A model generated the notes under the pieces. That model made no database searches. It was not told the DNA's origin and was given only the letters and a program-made list of their open reading frames with translations. From Acidobacteriota bacterium (GTDB lineage Bacteria; Acidobacteriota; Aminicenantia; Aminicenantales; Saccharicenantaceae), in assembly GCA_028749115.1 (NCBI GenBank), contig JAQURD010000007.1:1-64000 (forward strand): a DNA stretch of 64,000 nucleotides, given 5' to 3'. Of this stretch, positions 44,338 to 52,393 are shown one piece after another (position 1 is the stretch's first letter; each line of letters begins with the position of its first letter). Position numbers and translations under genes: made by a program.

Positions 44338-45355
44338 GTTATCTCTGATCGCTTTGATCCTCATCAATTTGTGGCTGGCCGACTATGCCTCCAGGGCCAT
44401 GCTTGCGTTATCTCCAGCCAAAAATGGAAAACTAACTATTTTTATAGAAAAAGGACAGAGCGCAAAAACTATAGCCAGAATTCTTAAAGACAACCAGCTC
44501 ATAAGCCGGACGTTTGACTTCCAGCTTATTTATTCTCTTTATTATTATCCTAATTATTTGAAGGCCGGAGAGTATCAGTTTTCTCTGCCCGTTAGCCTGA
44601 AGAAAATTGTGCTTGATCTTGTTTTATACCGGCCACGTCTTCATCCTCTAACCGTACCAGCAGGATTAACTTATGTGGAAATTTCAGAGTTGATGCTGGC
44701 CAGAAATTATCCTTTCACCGGTTCCTTTGTCCAGGCCTGTCAGGAGACCTCGCTCGTAGCTGACCTCGATCCTGAAGCCCGTGATCTTGAAGGTTATCTC
44801 TACCCGGAAACCTATCATTTTGCCAGGGGGGCCAGAGCTGAAGAAATAGTCAAAGCCATGGTCGAACAATTTAGAAAAAATATCGATCAGAGGGTTCTAG
44901 AGCGGGCTAGCCAACTCAATTTTAATCTCCGCCAGGTAATAACCCTGGCTTCACTTATAGAAAAAGAAACAGGGCAGGCTGAAGAAAAGCCTCTCATTTC
45001 GGCAGTTTTTCATAACCGGCTAAGATTGAGGATGAAGCTCGATTGTGACCCAACCATTATTTATGCCTTAAAATTAGAAAACAAATATGATGGAAATTTA
45101 CGCCTGGCTGATAAGCATTTTAATTCTCCTTACAACACTTATTTGTACCCTGGCCTGCCCCCGGGACCAATTTGCAATCCTGGGCTGGATTCAATTCAGG
45201 CAGCACTCTACCCAGCCCGAGTCAACTACCTTTATTTTGTTTCAAAAAATGACGGCAGTCATGTTTTTAACCAGTCATATTCAGAGCACATAAAAGCCGT
45301 AAAAAAATTCCAGTTGAAAAATCATCAGCCTTCAGGTAATATAAAAAACCGGTAA
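44309..45355 (+). CDS. mltG: Endolytic peptidoglycan transglycosylase MltG (YceG-like)
   Basis: A 348-residue inner-membrane enzyme that cuts nascent glycan strands. An N-terminal anchor (LSLIALILINLWLADYA) is followed by a LysM-like region, then EGYLYPETYHFARGA, the catalytic Glu in LASLIEKETGQAEEKP (near 217), FHNRLRLRMKLDCDPTIIYAL and NSPYNTYLYPGLPPGPICNP, all family signatures. It completes a compact cell-wall/ribosome maintenance operon ddl-ruvX-mltG. The start lies inside ruvX and implies coupling. Confidence 0.93.
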   Translation: MLIVLKKTVKLSLIALILINLWLADYASRAMLALSPAKNGKLTIFIEKGQSAKTIARILKDNQLISRTFDFQLIYSLYYYPNYLKAGEYQFSLPVSLKKIVLDLVLYRPRLHPLTVPAGLTYVEISELMLARNYPFTGSFVQACQETSLVADLDPEARDLEGYLYPETYHFARGARAEEIVKAMVEQFRKNIDQRVLERASQLNFNLRQVITLASLIEKETGQAEEKPLISAVFHNRLRLRMKLDCDPTIIYALKLENKYDGNLRLADKHFNSPYNTYLYPGLPPGPICNPGLDSIQAALYPARVNYLYFVSKNDGSHVFNQSYSEHIKAVKKFQLKNHQPSGNIKNR

Positions 45356-45433
45356 TTAAACAGGCAGTGTAAATAAATTTTACAAAATAAAAAATTAGCA
45401 GCCAAACTCAAGAGGAAAAAACCATTTTTTAGC

Positions 45434-45449
45434 TGGCATAGTTCTTGCA
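45434..45449 (+). promoter_or_regulatory. Sigma-54 (RpoN) promoter of a secreted protein gene
   Basis: TGGCATAGTTCTTGCA matches the -24/-12 consensus TGGCAC-N5-TTGCA with GG and GC ten bases apart. Start of transcription is expected near 45460, 27 bases before the ATG at 45487. Confidence 0.72.
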
Positions 45450-45486
45450 GCTAATAAAGATGGTGAAGAGGATAACAGGAGGAAAA

Positions 45487-46533
45487 ATGAGAACAAAAAA
45501 ATTTATTGTTTTTTCCCTCGTGCTGGTTCTGGCCTTATCTTTAACTGCCTCATTCGCTCAGGCAGAACCTCAAAAAAAAGAGCAGAAAAAAGACCAGAAA
45601 GTTAAATCATTTATCCCTCAGAATATAAAAACTATCTTAGAACAGGGCTTACCGACCAGGCAGGTCAAAACTGATGTGCCCTTTCAGTTTTCAGGTTTTT
45701 ATGTTCTGCCGGCTAAAGGTGCTTATGTTTGCATCTTTGCCACCAAAATAAAAAATGCTGACTTAGATTACACTCAACCAATCGACAATCTTGAGATCTA
45801 TAAGAGTGATATAGATGCCTTCCTCCAGTTCTATCAGGTTGCCGGCGAGACACCCAAGTTGCTTATTGAACACGCGGCTGAAAGTTCTTTTACTATCCCC
45901 GCTGCTGACTATCAGCCAGAAGGAGAAAGTTATTACTATCTTGGTTTTCCCCTGCAGGCTGGTAAATACGTGATGGCTGTTGCTCTGGTCGAAAAAACTA
46001 CCAAAAAGATGGGGACCGCCTATTATGATTTCGAAATTCCGGATCTGGAGCAAGCCGCTCAAGCCAATAAACTTGAGACCAGTTCTCTTTTCCTGGCTAA
46101 GGATATTCAACAGATGGAAAGCCCGGAAAATTACCCGAATTTCCATAAAGATTATTTTAGCTGGATAATGATTAAGGTCTATCCCTTTGCCGAGAACAAA
46201 TTAAAACCGCATGACCAGGTTACTTTGCTCTTTATGATCTATGGAGCAAACCGGGATGAAAATCAAAAGGCCGATATTGAAGTCAATTTTGATTTAAGAA
46301 AAGATAGCAATAAAATTGTAACTTTTAGCCCGATGAAATATGAATCTACCTTTATTGAGCAAATCATTCCAGTCCCGGCTACAAAAAGGCTCCAGATCAA
46401 AGATGAAAAGGGAGAAAGGATTGAGGATCAGCCTCTGGAAGCCGGAACCTACGAACTTGTTCTTAACGTTAAGGATAATAAATCCGGGTTAACTCTGGAA
46501 AAAAGAATTCCTTTTGAATTAGTTACTCAATAA
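45487..46533 (+). CDS. Secreted protein with GWxTD-associated beta domain, unknown function
   Basis: A 348-residue exported protein. The signal peptide (residues 1-29: IVFSLVLVLALSLTASFAQA, cut after AQA) is followed by a Lys/Gln-rich linker (EPQKKEQKKDQK) and two beta-rich modules. The first (about 65-210) has FPLQAGKYVMAVALVEKTTK and TSSLFLAKDIQQ, echoed in the GWxTD protein encoded just downstream on the other strand (LPGEYKLMFLLKNKT ... VRLSPLLLYHYL). The last (EAGTYELVLNVKDNKSG) looks like the same fold again. Probably a soluble envelope protein working with the GWxTD protein. AGGAGG lies five bases before the ATG; a sigma-54 promoter drives it; a strong terminator ends it. Confidence 0.65.
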   Translation: MRTKKFIVFSLVLVLALSLTASFAQAEPQKKEQKKDQKVKSFIPQNIKTILEQGLPTRQVKTDVPFQFSGFYVLPAKGAYVCIFATKIKNADLDYTQPIDNLEIYKSDIDAFLQFYQVAGETPKLLIEHAAESSFTIPAADYQPEGESYYYLGFPLQAGKYVMAVALVEKTTKKMGTAYYDFEIPDLEQAAQANKLETSSLFLAKDIQQMESPENYPNFHKDYFSWIMIKVYPFAENKLKPHDQVTLLFMIYGANRDENQKADIEVNFDLRKDSNKIVTFSPMKYESTFIEQIIPVPATKRLQIKDEKGERIEDQPLEAGTYELVLNVKDNKSGLTLEKRIPFELVTQ

Positions 46534-46559
46534 TATCGCCCCTACCAAAATAATAATCA

Positions 46560-46589
46560 GGGCAGCAGGTTTAACTTGCTGCCCTTTTT
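46560..46589 (+). terminator. Rho-independent terminator
   Basis: GGGCAGCA (46560-46567) pairs with TGCTGCCC (46577-46584), followed by TTTTT (46585-46589). Confidence 0.85.
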
Positions 46590-46795
46590 CTTTGAAGTTC
46601 AAAAAAAATGAGGCTTCTCCTCCGCCTAGCATTTTTTCCTTAATTAATTACCAGAATTAATTACCAGTAAGATAATGTTTGCCGGCCCGAAAAGACCAGA
46701 TGGCCCTCACTTTTAGCCGCGGTTCAAATTATAGTCTTTAAGAATTCAATACAACTATTTACCTGAGCTGATCTTTTTATTTCTATCTGAAACGA
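46590..46795. other. Convergent spacer, nothing else recognised
   Basis: About 200 bases with a duplicated AATTAATTACCAG-like word near 46638-46660; no gene or RNA seen. Confidence 0.3.
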
Positions 46796-48922
46796 TCACT
46801 TTTTTTGGCAGTTAGCGAGTTTAGCTCTAATTTCAGGTTGATCTGGCATTAAAGATAAAGATTTTTCCAGAAGAACCACAGCCTTATCTTTTTCCCCCAG
46901 ATTCAGATGAGCCTCAGCCGCCAGATTAAGCACACTGACCTCGGTAGCTTCAGACATCAGTTCGTCTAGATAGATAAGGGCCGGTTTCCAGTCTTTTAAG
47001 CCGGCATAATCAAGAGCAATGACTTTGACCGCTTCCCTGCCCCTGGTTTTCTCATAAAGAGACAGAGCCAGGGAGAGTGATTGACGATAATCACCGAGTG
47101 CATAAAGGGTTTTAGCCAGAAGAAGGCAGCTTTCCTGATCCTGATGATCAGCCAGAATTTCCTCCAGAATCTTCCGGGCCTCCTGATAATTTCCCTTTAA
47201 AAAATACTGGGTGGCCAGCATTTTCGTCCAGCCGGCTGACAGTAAAGGCTGATGCGTCCGGGCATAAACCCAGGGGGCAGTCAACAGTGGAGCAGAAAGT
47301 ATAATTAAATTCTCCTTCTGAATAGCTTTTACTTCATCTCCGTCTATCAGCGACATTTCGAGTTGATAATAGCCTGGTTTTATCTGGCTCAAATCCAGAG
47401 GCCCACACCAGATTTCTCCCCTGTCATTTATGATTTCCCGGCCATATTCTTTTTCAAAGCTGGCCGCCGCCCCGGAGCTATCAAGGCTTTTCAAACTTAG
47501 CCGGATAATAAGGCCAGCAGATAAAGTCGATATTCGTTCCACCTGGCCGTAAATAGATAGTTTCTCTGCCGTGGAAAATTCATTACGCGCACTTACCAGG
47601 AATTCGTGGCCGTCAAACGTAAAAGCCTTGAGCCGGTTATCCTTGACTGGCGAGAGGTAATGATAGAGAAGAAGGGGACTCAGACGGACTTCTGATGAAT
47701 TGGATGGAATAGATATGGCCGCTTCAAAAGAAGTAAAATCCCGGGCAGTCTTGTTTTTTAACAGAAACATCAGCTTATATTCTCCAGGCAACAGCGGGAA
47801 AAGGTCTTGAAAGGCAAATCTCTGCCGGGCATGAGCCTCAAATTGTTGTTGATTGAGTTTGACTGGTATCTCTTCCGTCCAGTTTAAAACTGGCTGCCCG
47901 GATTTATCCTCAACTCTTACCGTTAACTCATAAATAGCCGAGTAGATATCCTGATTTTCAACAAAATTTATTTTATCCGGCTCTAATGACCAGTGAACAA
48001 AATTTACTCCATCCTGTTTAAAAACCTTGACGACGGCACTCGAACCCAGATAGTTATGCGAATAGTCCACTTCAACCAAGTCTTTATAACTCAAATAATT
48101 CCTGGCATAAGCGGTAGCAAACTTTTTTTCTGGCAAAGATTTTATGGCAGTTATTATGGTCTGTGAGGAGAGCGAACTTAAATTGGCAGACTGATCTTCC
48201 GGCAAATAACTGAGGGCGGCCTTGGCCAGTTCAGCATTGACACCTTTTAATATTTCGAATGCCTTATTTCTGGTTATACTTTTGCTGGTTAATGAGGGTA
48301 TAGCCAGCCTTTCCGGGCCTTCCAACCCAGGATAGTAGAGTTGGTAATCACCACTTCCCTCTGGTTGATAAAAAATCAGATAAAAATAGCTCGGTAAGCC
48401 ATATTGCTCTTCACCTTTATATAACCACAGCTCCATTGGCCAGATTTCAGAGTGAGTAGCGTAAATCTGGCGCTCAAGCGGCTGGCCGAGAAGAAGGTAA
48501 TAAAAACCGCGGTCAGTCAAACAACCTCTTTTTGAAGAGCCAGAACCGAAGTGCTCATCGGCAAAATGGACCCTCTCTAGATAATCTATATAAAACTCAT
48601 TTTCATCTGTCTGGCGGTCAGGATCGCGAATCTGCCAGAACATAGCGATAAAACGATCTCTTTCCCGGTCAGTCTTAAGCTTAAAGAAAACCTCTTTCTC
48701 GCTGTCTGTAATTATGGGCGTCACCATCTCAAACCATTCCCTGTATGCAGGCAAAACATTTCTGACAATTTCCTTTTCCTTTTGGAGACCAGGAAATCCG
48801 GTGCCTGCCTCCGCCGGCGGTAAAAAAGCCCAGCTTATCAGCCAGGAAAAAATGAGAACTGCTTTGAATGATTTCTCAAGCTTACTTTTCAGTTCTAGCT
48901 GGAAAATAATTTTCAAAATCAT
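46796..48922 (-). CDS. GWxTD domain protein with C-terminal TPR repeats
   Basis: A 708-residue exported protein. A membrane/signal segment (VLIFSWLISWAFLPPAEAG) at residues 22-40 is followed by the GWxTD domain: FKLKTDRERDRFIAMFWQIR, ENEFYIDYLERVHFADEHFG, then RGCLTDRGFYYLLLGQP, where Trp of GWxTD is Cys. YLIFYQPEG ends it. A long middle part has two beta modules (ELTVRVEDKSG, LPGEYKLMFLLKNKTA), and residues 580-708 hold three or four TPRs (NYQEARKILEEILADHQDQE, DYRQSLSLALSLYEKTRG). GWxTD proteins are characteristic of Acidobacteriota and relatives and have no known function. AAAGGAG precedes the ATG. Confidence 0.82.
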   Translation of the reverse strand: MILKIIFQLELKSKLEKSFKAVLIFSWLISWAFLPPAEAGTGFPGLQKEKEIVRNVLPAYREWFEMVTPIITDSEKEVFFKLKTDRERDRFIAMFWQIRDPDRQTDENEFYIDYLERVHFADEHFGSGSSKRGCLTDRGFYYLLLGQPLERQIYATHSEIWPMELWLYKGEEQYGLPSYFYLIFYQPEGSGDYQLYYPGLEGPERLAIPSLTSKSITRNKAFEILKGVNAELAKAALSYLPEDQSANLSSLSSQTIITAIKSLPEKKFATAYARNYLSYKDLVEVDYSHNYLGSSAVVKVFKQDGVNFVHWSLEPDKINFVENQDIYSAIYELTVRVEDKSGQPVLNWTEEIPVKLNQQQFEAHARQRFAFQDLFPLLPGEYKLMFLLKNKTARDFTSFEAAISIPSNSSEVRLSPLLLYHYLSPVKDNRLKAFTFDGHEFLVSARNEFSTAEKLSIYGQVERISTLSAGLIIRLSLKSLDSSGAAASFEKEYGREIINDRGEIWCGPLDLSQIKPGYYQLEMSLIDGDEVKAIQKENLIILSAPLLTAPWVYARTHQPLLSAGWTKMLATQYFLKGNYQEARKILEEILADHQDQESCLLLAKTLYALGDYRQSLSLALSLYEKTRGREAVKVIALDYAGLKDWKPALIYLDELMSEATEVSVLNLAAEAHLNLGEKDKAVVLLEKSLSLMPDQPEIRAKLANCQKK

Positions 48923-49172
48923 ATCTCCTTTTTACTCCAAGATTTTACCATAATGTAAGGCCAGCTTAGCTTATTTTCTGAGTCCGGGTTACTTAATGAT
49001 TAACCCAATAAAGATTGATACAGTTTCTCAAATTCAGTCAGTATCATGATAAAAATCTAATATGTCCAACTATATGGATTTAAGCCATTCAAATAATTGG
49101 ATTTAGCTTCAAGAATACTTTACATTTTCGCCTATCCTGTTAAAAAATAATGAGTTGCAAAATATCAAAAAT
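48923..49172. other. Divergent intergenic region
   Basis: About 250 bases, AT-rich. On the minus strand TAAAAT (48946-48951) could be the -10 of the GWxTD gene; no clean -35 was found. The sigma-54 promoter of the receptor gene follows. Confidence 0.3.
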
Positions 49173-49188
49173 TGGCATAGAGTTTGCA
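49173..49188 (+). promoter_or_regulatory. Sigma-54 (RpoN) promoter of the TonB-dependent receptor
   Basis: TGGCATAGAGTTTGCA matches the sigma-54 consensus with GG and GC exactly ten bases apart. It differs from the other one (45434) by only a few bases. Transcription would begin near 49199, giving a 90-base leader. Confidence 0.72.
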
Positions 49189-49288
49189 CATAAGCCAGTA
49201 AGGGAGAGGTGGTTTATATTTTAAGTTAGCCTGGTTTTAATGAACTGAGAAAAAATAAAAGAGCGAACAATTCAAGGAAGATGCTTTT

Positions 49289-52087
49289 ATGGTTGTTAAA
49301 GTCATAGAGACGGAGAGGAGGAGCAGGTTGCCAAAGAAATTTCTGGTAGTTGTTATACTAGTTTTGATTCTTTCTCCCCTGGCCCTGGCCCAATCACGAG
49401 AAACTGGTGCTATTACCGGAACTATAACTGACCAAGCAGGGGCCCCCTTGCCCGGAGTCACGGTTACTATTTCGGCATCGAGTCTGATGGCCCCCAGAAC
49501 CTATGTGACGCAGGCCAGAGGAACTTATAGATTCCCTGCCTTGCCGCCTGGAAATTACACGATTAAAGCCGAGCTGCAGGGTTTTACAACCATAGTTAAC
49601 GAAAATATCCGCCTGAGCACCACTACTACTTTGACCGCCGATATCATCATGAAACAGACTTTTCTGGCTGAAGAATTAATAGTAGTGGCCAGGACTCCTT
49701 TCATTGATGTCAAATCACCAGAAACAGGATCAGTTTCATTAAGTAAAGAAATCCTGTTCAATATCCCTTACAGTCAGTCCACGTCTGATATTGTTAATCT
49801 GGCTCCCGGAGTAATACGGGATACTGCTTATGGAGCCTCTACTGGAACCGGTATTGCCTATAATATGGATGGTGTCAATGTGGCTGACCCTGAGGCCGGT
49901 ACTGCCTGGGTTTTTCTGGATCATAATATTATTGAAGAGGCCAAAGTCACAGGCGCCGGCCTGCCGGCTGAATACGGGAATTTCACCGGTGTTGTTTTTA
50001 ACCTGGTCACCAAATCAGGTGGGAACAATTTCTCGGGCCATATGGAATTTGATTTTCAGGGGAAAAGAACCGATAGCCCGAAAGGATTCTGGGGAACGAG
50101 CAATAATTCAGACTATCTGGCAGATTTTCCAGAGCTAACTGCTCCACTGTCTAAGTTGATGGCTGTCAATGCTCAACTAGGTGGACCAATTATCAAAAAT
50201 ATGCTCTGGTTCTATGCCGGCTTTCAATATAACCGTACCTGGGACTATCCAGCAGGTTTTCCTGAGGCAGTGGCTTATAAGCAACCGGGAGGTTTTCTCA
50301 AGCTTAATTCCCGGCTAACACCAACTTTAAGCCTGACGGGCTCAATTGAGATCGATACTTATAATGGTATAAACAGAGGGGCAAATTATATTATCTCGCC
50401 TGAAGCGACAACCAAACAAAAATCACCGGAAATAGTTGGAAATTTCAATCTAACTAAAATCATCAGCTCGAAGACCTTTTTTGATCTGAAAGTGGCTTGC
50501 TTGTGGGGTTATTATCATCTCGATCCGAAAGTCGGTATGGAACCTTACATGCATTTTGACCAGGCAGAAAATTACCAGAGCGATAGCTCCGGCTACTATT
50601 TTTATGCTGATCGAACCAGGCTCCAGGCTAACGCCAGCTTAAGTCATTATGTGGAAGATTTCTATGGTTCTCACGATTTTAAATTCGGGGCTGAATTTGA
50701 AAGATCAAAGGTCAGAAGCCGCTACGGCTTTACTGGTGAGGGTGGAGAAGGGCCCCTGGGTGATCATGTTCAATATTATGATTATTATGGTGAGCCTTAT
50801 CTGGCCCTTCAGTATGATGGATATGACACCAGCACTTACTACACCAGATTGGAAGCTTTTGTCCAGGATTCCTGGCAGGTGAAGAAAAGATTAAATATCA
50901 GTGCCGGCCTTCGCTTTAGCTGGTACTGGGGCCAGGTAAAAGAGGTCCCCGGAAGTGTTTATACCAATAGCCGGGTTGCTCCTCGTCTTGGTTTTACTTT
51001 CGATTTGCTGGGAGATAGAACAACCGTTTTCAAGGCTCATTATGGACATTACTCTGAAGCTATGTTCTCCAGCTATCATGACCGTCTTAACCCTGATTCT
51101 GCTTATAGCGATTTTACTACCTACTTGTATAATGAGGATACTTTCGCCTGGGAAATGAGTCAAAAAGTTGTTCATGAACAGCTCTACCATATGGATCCCA
51201 ATATCAAGCATCCTTATATGGAGCAATTTACAGTCGGCCTGGAACGGGAACTCTTTAAAGATTCCTCTTTTAGTATCAGTTATATCTACCGGCACTGGAA
51301 AAACATCATTGGACCGGTGGACCTGGCTGGAAATTATGAGCCTTACACACTGGATGTTGAAGGCTATGGACAATATGCCATTTACCAGAGAACAGCTGAA
51401 ACAGTTAATACTTTTGATTTTTTGATCACTAATCTGGATAAAGCTTACAGTTCAGGCTATCCCTGGATACTGATAAAGCCCTATCGCCGTTACCAGGGTG
51501 TTGAATTTTTGTTTAACAAGCGCTTCTCCCACCGCTGGCAATTGCTGGCTTCTTATACCCTGTCCAGGGCCTATGGCACCACTGATAACGGCCAGGCTGA
51601 TGACATCGGTTGGGGCGGGGATGTCTATGACCCAAATTTCTGGATTAATGCTGATGGGCATTCAACTTATGATCCAACCCATATAATTAAGATTCAGGGC
51701 AGTTATATCATTCCGGAAATCGAACTCAGTGTGAATGTCTATTATCATGGAGTAACTGGCAATGCCTGGACAGCCAGATACACGACTTCATATCTTAACC
51801 AGGGCCAGGTAACATTTTTCCTTGAAAAGAGAGGTTCACATCATTATCAGATGGATCACCAGCTCGATATTCGCCTGGAAAAAATCTTTACCCTGGCTGA
51901 CAAATACAAGTTGGGGATAATGTTTGATATCTTCAACATCTTCAATTCTGCTACGATCTATGACTGGGGTACTCGCTGGAATTATGACTGGTACTCCTCT
52001 GATGTTTATCCTTCCACTTCGGGTCATGAACTTTATGGAATCGTCAATCCCAGGCAAGCCAGACTTGGTATTCGCTTAATGTTTTAG
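49289..52087 (+). CDS. TonB-dependent receptor with N-terminal carboxypeptidase-regulatory-like domain
   Basis: A 932-residue outer-membrane protein. The signal peptide (PKKFLVVVILVLILSPLALA) is followed by a beta-sandwich ITGTITDQAGAPLPGVTVTI ... YRFPALPPGNYTIKAELQGF (residues 38-125), the CarboxypepD_reg-like module, then the plug domain (FIDVKSPETGSVSLSKEIL ... AYNMDGVNVADPEAG ... YGNFTGVVFNLVTKSGGN) and a 22-strand barrel ending RLGIRLMF, with the C-terminal Phe needed for assembly. This is the Oar-like group common in Acidobacteriota. Ligand unknown. ATG 49289 follows AAGGAAG; an in-frame TTG at 49328 with a stronger AGGAGG site is an alternative that also keeps the signal peptide. Confidence 0.9.
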   Translation: MVVKVIETERRSRLPKKFLVVVILVLILSPLALAQSRETGAITGTITDQAGAPLPGVTVTISASSLMAPRTYVTQARGTYRFPALPPGNYTIKAELQGFTTIVNENIRLSTTTTLTADIIMKQTFLAEELIVVARTPFIDVKSPETGSVSLSKEILFNIPYSQSTSDIVNLAPGVIRDTAYGASTGTGIAYNMDGVNVADPEAGTAWVFLDHNIIEEAKVTGAGLPAEYGNFTGVVFNLVTKSGGNNFSGHMEFDFQGKRTDSPKGFWGTSNNSDYLADFPELTAPLSKLMAVNAQLGGPIIKNMLWFYAGFQYNRTWDYPAGFPEAVAYKQPGGFLKLNSRLTPTLSLTGSIEIDTYNGINRGANYIISPEATTKQKSPEIVGNFNLTKIISSKTFFDLKVACLWGYYHLDPKVGMEPYMHFDQAENYQSDSSGYYFYADRTRLQANASLSHYVEDFYGSHDFKFGAEFERSKVRSRYGFTGEGGEGPLGDHVQYYDYYGEPYLALQYDGYDTSTYYTRLEAFVQDSWQVKKRLNISAGLRFSWYWGQVKEVPGSVYTNSRVAPRLGFTFDLLGDRTTVFKAHYGHYSEAMFSSYHDRLNPDSAYSDFTTYLYNEDTFAWEMSQKVVHEQLYHMDPNIKHPYMEQFTVGLERELFKDSSFSISYIYRHWKNIIGPVDLAGNYEPYTLDVEGYGQYAIYQRTAETVNTFDFLITNLDKAYSSGYPWILIKPYRRYQGVEFLFNKRFSHRWQLLASYTLSRAYGTTDNGQADDIGWGGDVYDPNFWINADGHSTYDPTHIIKIQGSYIIPEIELSVNVYYHGVTGNAWTARYTTSYLNQGQVTFFLEKRGSHHYQMDHQLDIRLEKIFTLADKYKLGIMFDIFNIFNSATIYDWGTRWNYDWYSSDVYPSTSGHELYGIVNPRQARLGIRLMF

Positions 52088-52109
52088 TGGTTAAGGCATT
52101 TCAGAAAGA

Positions 52110-52136
52110 GCGGTGGATTGTCCACTGCCCTTTTTT
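52110..52136 (+). terminator. Rho-independent terminator after the receptor gene
   Basis: GCGGTGGA (52110-52117) pairs with TCCACTGC (52121-52128), three-base loop, CC then six T (52131-52136). Confidence 0.8.
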
Positions 52137-52393
52137 ATTGGCAGGTTGGCACAGGCCATGACAGCTGAGCATTTTTTAGGTTGCTTTCTAATATCGATAC
52201 CTCAGCCTGACAGGCTAGCTTAGTCTGGCAGCCATTCTAAGGATAATTAACCAGACAGGCCCCGGGCCAGAGCCAGCAGAGTCATCATAGATAAGATCAA
52301 CTCCAAATCTATTCAGTGAAGGAAATGGAAGGGCTTTCTGCTGTCAGCCCGCTGGCTATTCAAGCCACAATTTTATATCATAATTTTAAAGAC
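52137..52393. other. Intergenic region before the sulfatase-TPR gene
   Basis: An upstream GTG (52316) and ATG (52325) are in frame with the next gene but add a leader without signal-peptide character. No clear promoter was found. Confidence 0.3.

Noticed and set aside
50891-51373. A 160-codon minus-strand frame inside the TonB receptor gene
   Set aside because: Antisense to the barrel; no start site or motif support.
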